A stretch of 64,000 nucleotides of DNA from Lysinibacillus sp. OF-1 (GCF_028356935.1 NZ_CP102798.1:2542001-2606000); one strand, 5' to 3'. Counted from the stretch's first letter, positions 1 to 8,602 are shown. Numbers and translations: made by a program. The notes: a model not told the origin generated them from the letters alone.

Positions 1-1
1 T

Positions 2-415
2 GATTATTTTGTTGTCGGTATTCAACGCTATGGCAATACAAGAGAACTGTTCGAAAAAGCGGATGAATTACAGGTAAAGTATGTGTTTGAAGATCACATG
101 ACAGTAGCCAACCAACAGCAATTATTGGATGAGCTACAACACTATATGGATCAACATGATTATGTTCTTTTAACCTTATGTATGGATGTCTTGAATGCAG
201 CGTTTGCTCCAGGTGTAAGTGCACCTTCACCGTTTGGACTTGACCCATCAACTGTACGCACGATCCTACAAAAAGTCACTGCACATCCTCATACACATTC
301 ATTTGATGTTTGTGAGGTCAATCCGTTATTAGATGAAAATGGACGAACGGTTAAATTAGGTGCTTATTTTGTGTATGAAGCACTGAACAACTTACTTAGG
401 GGGCAAGGCTCATGA
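2..415 (+). CDS. hutG: Formimidoylglutamase, C-terminal part (5' end outside window)
   Basis: This is the last 137 codons of an arginase-family enzyme; the reading frame is open from the window edge, so the true start lies upstream. HutG hydrolyses N-formimidoyl-L-glutamate to glutamate and formamide, the last step of histidine breakdown. The visible part includes the family's FAPGVSAP segment and a C-terminal region with the VNPLLDENGRT motif typical of this branch. The segment before FAPG reads LCMDVLN, where many arginases have extra acidic metal ligands; whether this variation is normal for HutG I cannot tell. The stop overlaps the start of the following transporter gene (ATGA), so the two are translationally coupled. 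Confidence 0.85.
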   Translation, partial: DYFVVGIQRYGNTRELFEKADELQVKYVFEDHMTVANQQQLLDELQHYMDQHDYVLLTLCMDVLNAAFAPGVSAPSPFGLDPSTVRTILQKVTAHPHTHSFDVCEVNPLLDENGRTVKLGAYFVYEALNNLLRGQGS

Positions 416-1596
416 TCGAAATTAATCAAATAACAACGGTGTTTTTAGCCGTCGCACTCTTTGCATTGGGAAGCTTTCTTATTAATAAAATTGGATTTTT
501 AAAGCGATTTTGTATTCCAGCTCCAGTGGTAGGTGGTTTATTGTTCGCTGCTCTCGCTACCATCTTAAAAACAACTGGTGTTCTAGAAATATCGCTCGAT
601 ACGTCCTTGCAAAGCTTATTTATGATTACGTTCTTCACAACGATAGGCTTAGGGGCAAGCTTTAAATTAGTGAGACTCGGAGGAAAATTATTAGTTATTT
701 ATTGGCTAGCCTGTGGCTTCCTTGCTTTAATGCAAAATGTCATTGGGGTATCACTTGCCTCCCTCATGGGGATTCATCCTTTAATCGGAATGATGGCTGG
801 TGCTGTTTCCATGGAAGGTGGTCATGGGGCTGCTGCCGCATTTGGACAAACATTAGAAGATTTGGGCATTTCCTCAGCCATGACGATTGGGGCTGCTGCC
901 GCAACTTGTGGTCTAGTTGCTGGTGGATTAATTGGTGGTCCGATTGTCAAATATTTAGTCGGTAAATACAATTTAACACCTGATGAACAAGAAGCTGAAG
1001 CAGTCGAATATGAAAATAAACACGAACAAATTACATCTGACTCGTTCTTTACACAAGTCTTATTGATTACGTTCAGCATGGCTGTCGGCACATATGTTGG
1101 GACATTATTCTCAGAAGCAACAGGCTTCGTCCTACCAGGCTATGTAGGCGCAATGTTTGTGGCTGTATTAGTACGTAATATTATGGATAAAGTTAAACCT
1201 CAAGCAATTAATATGAAAAGCATTTCATTAATTGGGGATGTAACATTAGGCGTGTTCCTTTCAATGGCATTAATGAGTATCAAATTATGGGAAATTGCTG
1301 ATTTAGCGCTACCATTATTCATCATCGTTTTTGTGCAAGTATTCTTTATTGTCGTATTTAGTATCTTCGTTTTGTTTAAGCTACTCGGCAAAAACTACGA
1401 TGCAGCTGTGATGGTAGCTGGTTTTGCAGGACATGGTTTAGGGGCAACGCCAAATGCTATGGCAAATATGTCAGCTGTTGTGCAACGCTTCGGACCTTCT
1501 CAAAAAGCCTTTCTTGTTGTACCAATTGTCGGCGCCTTTTTAATCGACGTGTTTGGGATTCCTATTATTATTACAACCATTAATTTATTTAAATAA
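412..1596 (+). CDS. gltS: Sodium/glutamate symporter GltS
   Basis: A 394-aa polytopic membrane protein of the GltS (ESS) family, which couples Na+ entry to glutamate transport. It shows about ten hydrophobic segments and two inverted glycine-rich re-entrant stretches, one near residues 135-150 (GGHGAAAAFG) and one near 335-350 (AGHGLGATPNA), which is the family hallmark. Length matches the usual 400 aa. It starts inside the hutG stop codon (ATGA), so it belongs to the hut operon; since histidine degradation releases glutamate, the transporter may adjust glutamate pools during growth on histidine. That role is inference. A strong terminator follows directly. Confidence 0.92.
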   Translation: MIEINQITTVFLAVALFALGSFLINKIGFLKRFCIPAPVVGGLLFAALATILKTTGVLEISLDTSLQSLFMITFFTTIGLGASFKLVRLGGKLLVIYWLACGFLALMQNVIGVSLASLMGIHPLIGMMAGAVSMEGGHGAAAAFGQTLEDLGISSAMTIGAAAATCGLVAGGLIGGPIVKYLVGKYNLTPDEQEAEAVEYENKHEQITSDSFFTQVLLITFSMAVGTYVGTLFSEATGFVLPGYVGAMFVAVLVRNIMDKVKPQAINMKSISLIGDVTLGVFLSMALMSIKLWEIADLALPLFIIVFVQVFFIVVFSIFVLFKLLGKNYDAAVMVAGFAGHGLGATPNAMANMSAVVQRFGPSQKAFLVVPIVGAFLIDVFGIPIIITTINLFK

Positions 1597-1600
1597 AAGG

Positions 1601-1641
1601 AGCTGTGCAGTGGTCTCTAGAAGACAATTGCACAGCTTTTC
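1601..1641 (+). terminator. Rho-independent terminator after hutG-gltS
   Basis: Perfect 9-bp stem, AGCTGTGCA (1601-1609) with TGCACAGCT (1629-1637), followed by a T run. It lies between two convergent genes and has A/T-rich flanks on both sides, so it probably works in both directions. Confidence 0.85.
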
Positions 1642-1647
1642 TATTAT

Positions 1648-2910
1648 TTATTGTAATATCTCACTCACTGTAACAAATTCATAGCCTTGTTTCTGTAAAT
1701 AAAGAATGACATTTTCTAAACCATTCGCTGTCGTTTGATGAATATCATGCATTAAAATGATACTGCCATCTTTTACAGAGGCTTTCACATACGCTAAAAT
1801 TTTATCCGCATTATGATGTTTCCAATCTAGTGTATCAATCGACCATAAAATCGAAGGGATCGTCATGAACGAGCGCACTTGATCATTTGTCGCCCCATAC
1901 GGTGGACGGAAAACGGTTGGGTATTGGCCAATGGCTGTATAAATCGCATTACTTGTGCCATTGACTTCTTGTTTAACCTCCGCTATGGATAAAGCCGTTA
2001 ATTTTTTGTGATTCAAGGTATGGTTGCCAATTTCATGCCCAGCCTCATAGACTTGCTTGACGATAGCAGCATTTCTTGACACATTTTTTCCTACCATAAA
2101 GAATGTAGCCTTCGCATCGTATTTATTTAAAGTCGCCAATATTTGCGGTGTTACCTTGGCGTTAGGCCCATCATCAAATGTTAAAGCTACACGTTTTTTA
2201 GCACCCTTCACTACTGGCACACCTTTATTATACACTTTATTATCGGTTAGCTGAATATTGGCTAGCTCAGAAGCTTTGACATACCCTTTTTGGTCGCCCG
2301 CTTCTACATAGGCCCAGCCTGCAAGCGTTATGTAATACTGGACAGCTGTATTATTGGCAAGTGTACCAAGAACTTCTCCATGCGGGCTAGCAGTTAAACG
2401 TAATTCAGCACCAGCCACAGCGTTGATTCGTTTCTTCGTTGGAACAGGTTTTTTTAAAGCATTTGTTGCCACATATCCTATATCCTGCCCATATTGGACG
2501 AAAGACCAGCCTCCAGGTGCTGTGCCATACACATAAATCATGCGTCCTTCATAAAGCGATCCTGCCTGCTGTGCATTTTGGCTTGGCGCAGTAAATAGCG
2601 TCGCACCACCCTTTTGAATGACTAAATAGCCGACAGACTTCAACTTGACTAAAACATCAGATGGCACAAAGCCTGCCTGCTCTGGCGTTTGAATATGTGT
2701 CCACCCTTTGCTTGCTTGCGTCACTGTGACAAAGTGTCCCTTCGCCAGTTCCCCCATCTCATTGCTAGTTGTGGAAGGCTTTTCATAAATGACCGTATCC
2801 TTCATCACTTTTTGAATTACCACTGGCCCTTCAGCACTTGCTGATAATTGCCCAGCAAATAAACACATCATCAATGTCAACACGATTGCATAGGGTAAAA
2901 ATTTTGTCAT
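1648..2910 (-). CDS. Secreted polysaccharide deacetylase with SH3-type repeats
   Basis: A 420-aa exported protein. Residues 1-28 form a signal peptide ending ASA. Residues about 31-215 hold three bacterial SH3-like repeats (each with a Gly-Trp or Gly-Tyr core), which usually bind cell wall. Residues about 238-418 are a NodB-type polysaccharide deacetylase domain with every expected motif: TFDDG (244-248), HTLNH (297-301, metal ligands), RPPYG (335-339), DTLDW (359-363) and LMHDIH (386-391). The likely reaction is removal of acetyl groups from peptidoglycan or another wall glycan. It is a single gene convergent with gltS. The glycan substrate cannot be told from the sequence. Confidence 0.9.
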   Translation of the reverse strand: MTKFLPYAIVLTLMMCLFAGQLSASAEGPVVIQKVMKDTVIYEKPSTTSNEMGELAKGHFVTVTQASKGWTHIQTPEQAGFVPSDVLVKLKSVGYLVIQKGGATLFTAPSQNAQQAGSLYEGRMIYVYGTAPGGWSFVQYGQDIGYVATNALKKPVPTKKRINAVAGAELRLTASPHGEVLGTLANNTAVQYYITLAGWAYVEAGDQKGYVKASELANIQLTDNKVYNKGVPVVKGAKKRVALTFDDGPNAKVTPQILATLNKYDAKATFFMVGKNVSRNAAIVKQVYEAGHEIGNHTLNHKKLTALSIAEVKQEVNGTSNAIYTAIGQYPTVFRPPYGATNDQVRSFMTIPSILWSIDTLDWKHHNADKILAYVKASVKDGSIILMHDIHQTTANGLENVILYLQKQGYEFVTVSEILQ

Positions 2911-3384
2911 TGTTCTTCACCGTCCTTAGATGTCTTCCCATGTCGTTTGCTAAAAAAATGCTAAGAATTAACTATCATTATAGAGTAACCATTCAGACCA
3001 GAAAATAGTAGTAATCGACTAGATTCCATCTTCCAAGACCCTTCACATCTGTATAATATTAACCTTACTACATTTCTCCTTCCCTTTTTTCTATAAAACT
3101 ATGCGTAGATTATGATAATGACATGTTGAGCCCTCCTTTTTGTGGAGTGATTGAGTGGTTCGCTCCTATTTTGGAGCGAATTCCCCAGAGCTTCCCCAAC
3201 CATGAGAGCATCTTCCCCGCATCAATAAGCAAAGGGCTACAAAAAGTAATCGTTTTGCTTGATCCAGGAGAGACTTCCCTCAAAAATGGATTACCTAGCA
3301 CCATCACAAAACAAGAAATGTCTCCCTTTCAAATAAGACGTTGGAAACGATGAAAAAGTTGAGATGTTTTCATCTTTTTTCCAC
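2911..3384. other. Intergenic region with small hairpins, no supported gene
   Basis: No convincing coding region. Open frames exist on both strands (for example 3123-3353 +), but none has a ribosome binding site or recognisable protein. Two hairpins are visible: CTCC/GGAG at 3133-3147 and a perfect TTCGCTCC/GGAGCGAA at 3159-3180. A terminator-like hairpin lies at the right end. Confidence 0.5.
3349..3380 (+). terminator. Terminator-like hairpin on the plus strand
   Basis: Stem GATGAAAA (3349-3356) with TTTTCATC (3367-3374), then six T. The T run is on the plus strand, so it would end a plus-strand transcript from the apparently empty 2.9-3.35 kb interval, not the minus-strand carboxypeptidase gene. 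That hints at an unannotated small transcript. Confidence 0.45.
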
Positions 3385-4221
3385 TTACAGGGCATCATAG
3401 GCAGTTAAAGCATCTTCGATATGAGGGGGTGGCGTCCAAACATAGGTCGGGGCATTGGTTGTAATGAAAAGAAATGATTTTCCTTCTTTTTCGATAATGG
3501 ACGCCAGACAGAGCCCTGCTTCTGGTGTATACCCTGTTTTCCCTCCTAGTATGGGGCCATCTACACTAGGCACTTTTGTAAACAACGAGTTTGTGATAAT
3601 TAATTCATTAGGCACATAGGTTGTATAGCTTTTCGAGGTAAATATTTGATAAAAGATAGGGTTTTCTAACGCATAGCGTAGAAGCTTACTGATATCCCGC
3701 ACGCTAGATACATGTGCCTCATCATGTAGGCCACTGGTATTAACAAAATATGTATCATGCATGCCTAATTCCTGCGCCTTGTTATTCATCAAAGTGACGA
3801 ATTTGTCCTCACTGCCTGCGATAGCATCTGCAAGAGTTCCTGTTGCATCGGCACCTGAGGCAAGGAGTGTGCCATATAATAAATCCTCCATTGTAACAAA
3901 GTCTCCTGCTTGAAAGCCTGCCATCGAAGCATTTTGGGCCGTATAGTTGGCAATCGTTTGTGGTTCTACAATTGTTTGTCTTTGTAAATCCTCTGTCATC
4001 TCTATGGCAACGATGGCTGTCATAATCTTGGTTAAGGAAGCTGGATAAATAATAGCATCTGCATTTTTTTCGTATAATACTTCGCCTTGTTCATTGAGCA
4101 ATAAAGCATTATGACTATGTAATGATGGCAGTTCTAGCTGAGCGCGTTCATATATTTTGTTTGTATAATAAAATAAGAAAACCACGATACAAATACAACA
4201 ACATAACATCCATTTTTTCAT
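3385..4221 (-). CDS. D-alanyl-D-alanine carboxypeptidase family (peptidase S11)
   Basis: A 278-aa penicillin-binding-type serine peptidase, anchored by one N-terminal membrane segment (about residues 5-20). It would trim the terminal D-Ala from peptidoglycan stem peptides outside the membrane. The acyl-enzyme motif SxxK is PASLTK and the KTG motif is GGKTGYT. The third motif, normally SxN, reads SGADAT, so the Asn is replaced by Ala; I think some Firmicute relatives share this, but it may alter activity. The ATG at 4221 is chosen because GGAGG lies seven bases upstream; a longer frame starting at 4257 has no such site. Confidence 0.85.
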   Translation of the reverse strand: MKKWMLCCCICIVVFLFYYTNKIYERAQLELPSLHSHNALLLNEQGEVLYEKNADAIIYPASLTKIMTAIVAIEMTEDLQRQTIVEPQTIANYTAQNASMAGFQAGDFVTMEDLLYGTLLASGADATGTLADAIAGSEDKFVTLMNNKAQELGMHDTYFVNTSGLHDEAHVSSVRDISKLLRYALENPIFYQIFTSKSYTTYVPNELIITNSLFTKVPSVDGPILGGKTGYTPEAGLCLASIIEKEGKSFLFITTNAPTYVWTPPPHIEDALTAYDAL

Positions 4222-4309
4222 AAAAAAACGCCTCCTACACATTATAATAGGTGGCATTTCTGAATATTCCTTGAGAACAATGTGATGAACTCAAATATCT
4301 TTATATGTA

Positions 4310-4597
4310 CTAATCATCTTCGATATTAGAACAAATTCTTGAGATTTCTTTATTGGTTGACTTGAATAATACATCTTGAGTGCCTTTTTTTATTAAGTCC
4401 TGCATAGACACCCTGTAAAATTCGCCCAGTCAGACCATGCGAGACAATAATCACTTTTGGGAATTGTTGAATCCCGTCAAGCCAAGATGTTAGTCTGCGC
4501 ACAACAGTCTCATAACTTTCTCCATCCGGTGCACGAAAATACCAATTAAAGGCATCCGTGTTCGTTAACGATAGCGTATATTTTGTATTATATTACC
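4310..4597 (-). pseudogene. Histidine phosphatase family relic (C-terminal part)
   Basis: Reading the minus strand gives about 85 residues of a histidine phosphatase/phosphoglycerate mutase-like protein, with APDGESYETVVRRL and VSHGLTGRILQG, ending in a stop at 4310-4312. The catalytic RHG motif and the whole N-terminal half are missing, and a stop (TAA) precedes the fragment in frame. No start codon or ribosome binding site is available. It is a 3' fragment left by deletion, between the carboxypeptidase and the 37-aa peptide gene. Confidence 0.7.
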
Positions 4598-4614
4598 ATA
4601 TCAAGCATAACTCA

Positions 4615-4728
4615 TTAACTTTTATTGTTTTTATGGACATTTATATGATTATTTACTGTAACATGAATCGTTATTATCCGTGGTAAAATACAAGCACACA
4701 CTAAAATAATGGCAAACCATTTTTTCAT
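4615..4728 (-). CDS. Small membrane or secreted peptide, 37 aa
   Basis: A short gene with a good ribosome binding site (AAGGAG, seven bases before ATG). The product starts MKKWFAIILVCACIL, a positively charged N-terminus and a hydrophobic stretch with two Cys, followed by a polar tail rich in Asn, His and Lys. It could be a membrane peptide or a short exported peptide. It lies 16 bp downstream of the MORN-AAA gene on the same strand, so it is probably cotranscribed. I recognise no family. Confidence 0.55.
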   Translation of the reverse strand: MKKWFAIILVCACILPRIITIHVTVNNHINVHKNNKS

Positions 4729-4744
4729 TCGTCTACTCCTTATC

Positions 4745-6433
4745 TTAAAAAGTGTTATCAAATAGCTTTTCTGATAGGCCCTGTAAAATATCTTGCTCCT
4801 CAAAAGTCATCAATTCTTCTTTCGAGATTGTTGCCTGTTGAATCAATCGGTTTGATTGGATCGTCACCAATTTTTCAAACAGGTTTCGAATATAGCGACC
4901 ATTCGAGAAATTAGGAATTGTTTCAATTGGCATTTGGCGTAGCTGCACTTTCATATGTTGGGCAAATGCTTCTCCGAATTGATAATCATTCGTTTGACAA
5001 AGCATAGCAAAAATAGCAAAGAGTTCATCGGTGCTAAAATTATCGAACTGAACAAATTGATTAAAGCGAGATTTAAAGCCTGGATTCGCTTGTAAAAACT
5101 CCTCCATAAGCTCTGTATACCCAGCAACGATAATTACTAAGTCATCACGTAGATCCTCCATTGCTTTTAATAAACTGTCAATCGCTTCCTTACCAAATGC
5201 ATCCTGTTTATCATGAATTAATGAGTAGGCTTCATCAATAAAGAGAACCCCACCCTTTGCTTTGTTAACAACTTCCTGAACCTTGAGTGCTGTTTGCCCT
5301 ACATATCCAGCGACCAATCCTGCGCGATCTGTTTCAACAAAATGTCCGCTTGATAACACGCCAAGATGCTTGTAGATTTGGCCAATAATGCGTGCCACTG
5401 TTGTTTTACCTGTCCCTGGATTGCCTGAGAAAACAAGATGATACGTAATTGGAAAGCTTGTTAATCCATGATCGACACGCAGGCTTTGGATTTTAATGAA
5501 GTTTATTAAATTATGTATTTCTTTTTTTACGTTCGGCAATCCTACAAGACTGTCCAATTGCTTTTGTAGTTTAGTAATCTCCTGTTCGATTTCAGGTGTA
5601 ATGCGCAATCGTTCATCATTGATAAATTCACCACTGTAAATGATTTTGCCATCTTCATTAAAATAATCGCCTCGTCCATGTTTTTTGCCATGAACCAATT
5701 CCCCTCTATAGGAAGCCTGTCCATTGGCATAATAAAGCGTTCCATGCCCTGTCATCTTATCTTCTTTAAACTGTCCTTCCGCTTCCAGCATACCCTGCCT
5801 AGAAAAAACTTTCCCTTTGCCATGTTTCAGATCTTCAAAGAAATGACCCTCATAGTGGCATGTTGTGACACCACGGGCAAGCTCTTCAGCCGTTGGTGAT
5901 TCTGTCGGATAATAGAGCTTACCAGCCCCTTGCATATGATGCCAAATAAAATCACCCTCATATTGTAAAAACCCATTTGGATAATATTGCTTGCCTTTTC
6001 CTTTTTTCATGCCATGTACAAAATCACCCTCATACTGTGGCTGATTTAAATGAGGATATTGTGCTCGCAATGCTTGATAAGGAGACGTCACATCCTCTTC
6101 ATAATATAAGATGCCATAGCCATCCATTAAATCATTGCGAAAATGACCCTCATAATGCTTATGGCCATCCTTATATAAAATGCCGTGACCCTGTTTTTTA
6201 TTTTGAATGAATTCTCCCTGATAAATAAGTTGCCCTTTTAAATACATGATGCCATTGCCTTGCTTCATATGATTGACGAATTCCCCCTCGAATAAGAGCT
6301 CGCCATCTTGATCAAAAAGCATGCCTTTCCCATCATAGATATCATGGCCAAAATCATTTTTTTTGACGCCGCCTCGATACATAATTGTTCTATCTGGATA
6401 AAATAGTTCTTTTTCTGCATAATTATATGTCAT
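4745..6433 (-). CDS. MORN-repeat AAA+ ATPase (CbxX/SpoVK type)
   Basis: A 562-aa two-part protein. Residues about 20-285 contain nine to ten MORN repeats (pattern YEGxF...GxGxxYxxxG), which form a beta-rich scaffold often used at membranes or in protein contacts. Residues about 295-562 are an AAA+ ATPase of the CbxX/CfqX/SpoVK group: Walker A GNPGTGKT (337-344), Walker B LFIDEA (397-402) and a candidate arginine finger in GFKSRF (about 452-457). SpoVK acts in spore maturation, but the role here is unknown. The ATG at 6433 is used because AAGGAAGG precedes it; an upstream ATG at 6454 lacks a site. Confidence 0.85.
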   Translation of the reverse strand: MTYNYAEKELFYPDRTIMYRGGVKKNDFGHDIYDGKGMLFDQDGELLFEGEFVNHMKQGNGIMYLKGQLIYQGEFIQNKKQGHGILYKDGHKHYEGHFRNDLMDGYGILYYEEDVTSPYQALRAQYPHLNQPQYEGDFVHGMKKGKGKQYYPNGFLQYEGDFIWHHMQGAGKLYYPTESPTAEELARGVTTCHYEGHFFEDLKHGKGKVFSRQGMLEAEGQFKEDKMTGHGTLYYANGQASYRGELVHGKKHGRGDYFNEDGKIIYSGEFINDERLRITPEIEQEITKLQKQLDSLVGLPNVKKEIHNLINFIKIQSLRVDHGLTSFPITYHLVFSGNPGTGKTTVARIIGQIYKHLGVLSSGHFVETDRAGLVAGYVGQTALKVQEVVNKAKGGVLFIDEAYSLIHDKQDAFGKEAIDSLLKAMEDLRDDLVIIVAGYTELMEEFLQANPGFKSRFNQFVQFDNFSTDELFAIFAMLCQTNDYQFGEAFAQHMKVQLRQMPIETIPNFSNGRYIRNLFEKLVTIQSNRLIQQATISKEELMTFEEQDILQGLSEKLFDNTF

Positions 6434-6526
6434 TTTATTGCCTTCCTTTATCATTTCAGTATATGCTCAATTATAGCGTGGAAAAGAATACATATGTGCG
6501 AATTTTTAGAATTTAAGGAGACGAGT

Positions 6527-6958
6527 ATGAAAAAAAGATACAAACTACTTCTAGGCATTTTACTACCATTACTTATTCTGTATATCTCAACGATGCTACT
6601 AACAAGAGACACCGATTTTACAACAGAGGTAACAGAGCGTCTCGATTTGAAGGAAATTCATAAAATTGAAGTCATTCGTTCTTCGGATGAAAAAACGATC
6701 ATGCTTACAAATAAAGCAGAAATCGACCAAATAATGCAGCCTTTAAAAGACCTGCCATTAAAAAAAGTATGGTTTGCTAAATCCGATTTTAAAGAAGCTT
6801 ATTGGCTGACGTTATCGATCAATGATGACAGGGAAATCGGCTTACGTATAGATGATAATCACCATTTATTCGTTTATTTATATGAAGAAAATTATATGAA
6901 AGATTACAAGCTCAATCATGATGTCGATTTGACATTCATTGAACAACTTTTTCAGTAA
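6527..6958 (+). CDS. Membrane-anchored hypothetical protein
   Basis: A 143-aa protein starting MKKRYK after AAGGAGACGAGT, with one hydrophobic segment at residues 6-25 that is a membrane anchor or uncleaved signal. The rest is a mixed, charged, soluble domain that should sit outside the membrane. It resembles small DUF5301-like lipoprotein-like domains only loosely, and there is no lipobox Cys. It is a single gene divergent from the MORN-AAA gene and ends in a clear terminator. Function unknown. Confidence 0.65.
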   Translation: MKKRYKLLLGILLPLLILYISTMLLTRDTDFTTEVTERLDLKEIHKIEVIRSSDEKTIMLTNKAEIDQIMQPLKDLPLKKVWFAKSDFKEAYWLTLSINDDREIGLRIDDNHHLFVYLYEENYMKDYKLNHDVDLTFIEQLFQ

Positions 6959-6962
6959 TAGT

Positions 6963-6993
6963 AAAACCCGTGCTTAAAATTGCGCGGGTTTTT
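6963..6993 (+). terminator. Bidirectional terminator
   Basis: Stem AAAACCCGTG / TGCGCGGGTTTT region with wobble pairing, followed by T on the plus strand and by A-rich sequence on the other side; it separates two convergent genes. Confidence 0.75.
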
Positions 6994-7918
6994 AAATACA
7001 ATGATAATTTTGCTGCATTGCCTGTATAGTTTCTATCATCTCTTCTCTCAGCTCGATTGGCTCCAATATCTCTAGATCTGCTCCCTGACTTAAAAACCAC
7101 CTATTGATGTCGTGTCCAAACACATTTGCTTCAAATAAGTAGGCATGATCATTTTGCGATACGAGCTTGGCTGTCGGAAATCGATTGAAAACAGTTTGGG
7201 GGTACTTTCCTCTATAGAGAAATCGTATAGGCTCACTAACATCAATCAATGGCTGATCCTTGTGGAGCTCACCTATTTGAAATGTTTTATCCTGTTCACG
7301 AAGATGCTGAATACGATCCATTCGGTAAACAGTTGGACTATCTTGATTATCTGCTAGAACATAAAAATAGGGTGCTGAAAAGATCACAGCTAGAGGCTTC
7401 ACCATCTTTTCGGTGGAGATACTTTCTCCCTCAGCTACATAATCAATTGTCATGACCTTGTTCTTTTGAATGGCTTCTGAAATGCTCCAAATGAATGGTA
7501 CTAAGGATTGGTTATATTGTACATCTACCTCTACCGATTTTTCCTTTAATAGTATTTGAGCATCCTGATCTGCTGCCACAATAGAAATAAGCTTCTCCAA
7601 CAGTTCATTCATCTCAGTCTTACTAAATGCTCTTGATTGAATTAGTATTTTAATAATAACTAATACTTGTTCTTTAGATAAACGATTATGATCTGTTTGT
7701 ATTAGTTTATATACTTTTTCTGTACGAACATATTGTAAGCGGCAATTGAGTTTAGCCTTTCTCAGATATGTACGAATTTCGTCGATATCCCGTTGTATGG
7801 TTTTTTCACCAACCTGATGTGTCAATGCTTCCTGCTTCTTGTTGATTCCTTGGCCATCCATCAATCGATCAAATATCGAAAGAACACGATAGCCTTTGCT
7901 TTGTTGTGAATCTACCAT
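6992..7918 (-). CDS. WYL-domain transcriptional regulator (YafY type)
   Basis: About 308 aa. The N-terminal 70 residues form a helix-turn-helix (VGEKTIQRDIDEIRTYL is the recognition region of this family). Residues about 130-215 are the WYL ligand-sensing domain, and a C-terminal WCX-like segment follows. Such proteins sense nucleotides, DNA or small ligands and often control DNA-repair or defence genes. The start is uncertain: ATG at 7918 or 7942, both with weak ribosome binding sites. The upstream ATG lies inside a perfect inverted repeat, so I prefer 7918. No defence operon is adjacent. Confidence 0.82.
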   Translation of the reverse strand: MVDSQQSKGYRVLSIFDRLMDGQGINKKQEALTHQVGEKTIQRDIDEIRTYLRKAKLNCRLQYVRTEKVYKLIQTDHNRLSKEQVLVIIKILIQSRAFSKTEMNELLEKLISIVAADQDAQILLKEKSVEVDVQYNQSLVPFIWSISEAIQKNKVMTIDYVAEGESISTEKMVKPLAVIFSAPYFYVLADNQDSPTVYRMDRIQHLREQDKTFQIGELHKDQPLIDVSEPIRFLYRGKYPQTVFNRFPTAKLVSQNDHAYLFEANVFGHDINRWFLSQGADLEILEPIELREEMIETIQAMQQNYHCI

Positions 7919-7940
7919 ATATCCCACTCTTTCTTCTATC

Positions 7941-7967
7941 ATGCCCAACAGATTCTAAGTTGGGCAT
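7941..7967. promoter_or_regulatory. Perfect inverted repeat at the WYL regulator start
   Basis: ATGCCCAAC (7941-7949) and GTTGGGCAT (7959-7967) are perfect 9-bp arms around a 9-base loop, spanning the possible upstream start codon of the WYL gene. It may be an autoregulatory operator or an mRNA hairpin that limits translation. Confidence 0.45.
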
Positions 7968-8140
7968 CATTAACCTTTACTACCATAACCATTATACCTT
8001 ATCTGCATAATAGGTATTATACGCATCTTATGATAAAACATCATTAAAGCAGCACAATAGACTGTATTTCTAACATAATTAACTAAAATTTTACAATAAA
8101 TTCGATAAACGCAGCATTTTCGCAATAAAATAAAGTAAAG

Positions 8141-8265
8141 CCGTTGATTTCCGCTACAGGCGCAGTCAAGCTATTTCCCTCCGCTTCGCTTTCACACAGA
8201 AAACGTCCTCTCAGTCCAGAATCTCAACTTCCGCTTCTCCCGCAGGAGTCAGCGCTCTTCATTCC
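8141..8265. repeat. Degraded copy of a dispersed intergenic repeat
   Basis: The stretch containing GATTTCCGCTACAGGC and, further on, CTCCCGCAGGAGTC is more GC-rich than its flanks and resembles, from memory, an intergenic repeat found many times in Bacillus and Lysinibacillus genomes. It is interrupted and has no open frame. Confidence 0.35.
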
Positions 8266-8419
8266 ATCAGCTGCTACATAAAGAACTCCAACTACATATG
8301 TTGATGAAAAGCAAGCATTTGAGGTGACCAAGCCTACCAAAATGTACAGAAAGTAAGAACTCATTCAACTTCCTATTTGGGGATTCTATGTGAAGGAAGC
8401 TTTATATTTACGATAGTTC

Positions 8420-8522
8420 TATAACATCAAACAAATCAAAGAAACCATTGAGCATGGTTTTACGGATGCGATGGGTAACTTTAAGAGGTCTAAAAAAATG
8501 TCCATGCAAGCGCTCTTTTGGT
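8420..8522 (+). pseudogene. IS1182-family transposase relic
   Basis: The plus strand reads IKETIEHGFTDA in one frame, MRWVTLRGLKK in the next, then MSMQALF back in the first. Joined, these match the C-terminal signature of IS1182-type transposases (KETIERxFADAKEKHGMRW..LRGLKKVSMQAML). At least two frameshifts and a small deletion break it, and the rest of the element is gone. It marks an old insertion. Confidence 0.65.
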
Positions 8523-8556
8523 AATAGTTTACCAAATGTTGAATATGAAAGAGAGA

Positions 8557-8602
8557 AAAAAATGACAAAAGCCATCGAGAGCATATCAAACTTCTCGATG
8601 GC
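8557..8602 (-). terminator. Terminator of the GNAT-deoxyribosyltransferase-YbjQ operon
   Basis: Perfect 10-bp stem GCCATCGAGA (8571-8580) with TCTCGATGGC (8593-8602). On the minus strand it is followed by TTTTGTCATTTTTTT. Confidence 0.8.

Noticed and set aside
3110..3353. Open frames on both strands between the deacetylase and carboxypeptidase genes
   Set aside because: No ribosome binding site, no recognisable protein, and each is the shadow of the other; only the terminator-like hairpin is kept.
4225..4245. TATAAT directly before the carboxypeptidase ribosome site as its -10 box
   Set aside because: Transcription would start inside the ribosome binding site; the same coincidence occurs at 26386. 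Real promoters were not assigned.
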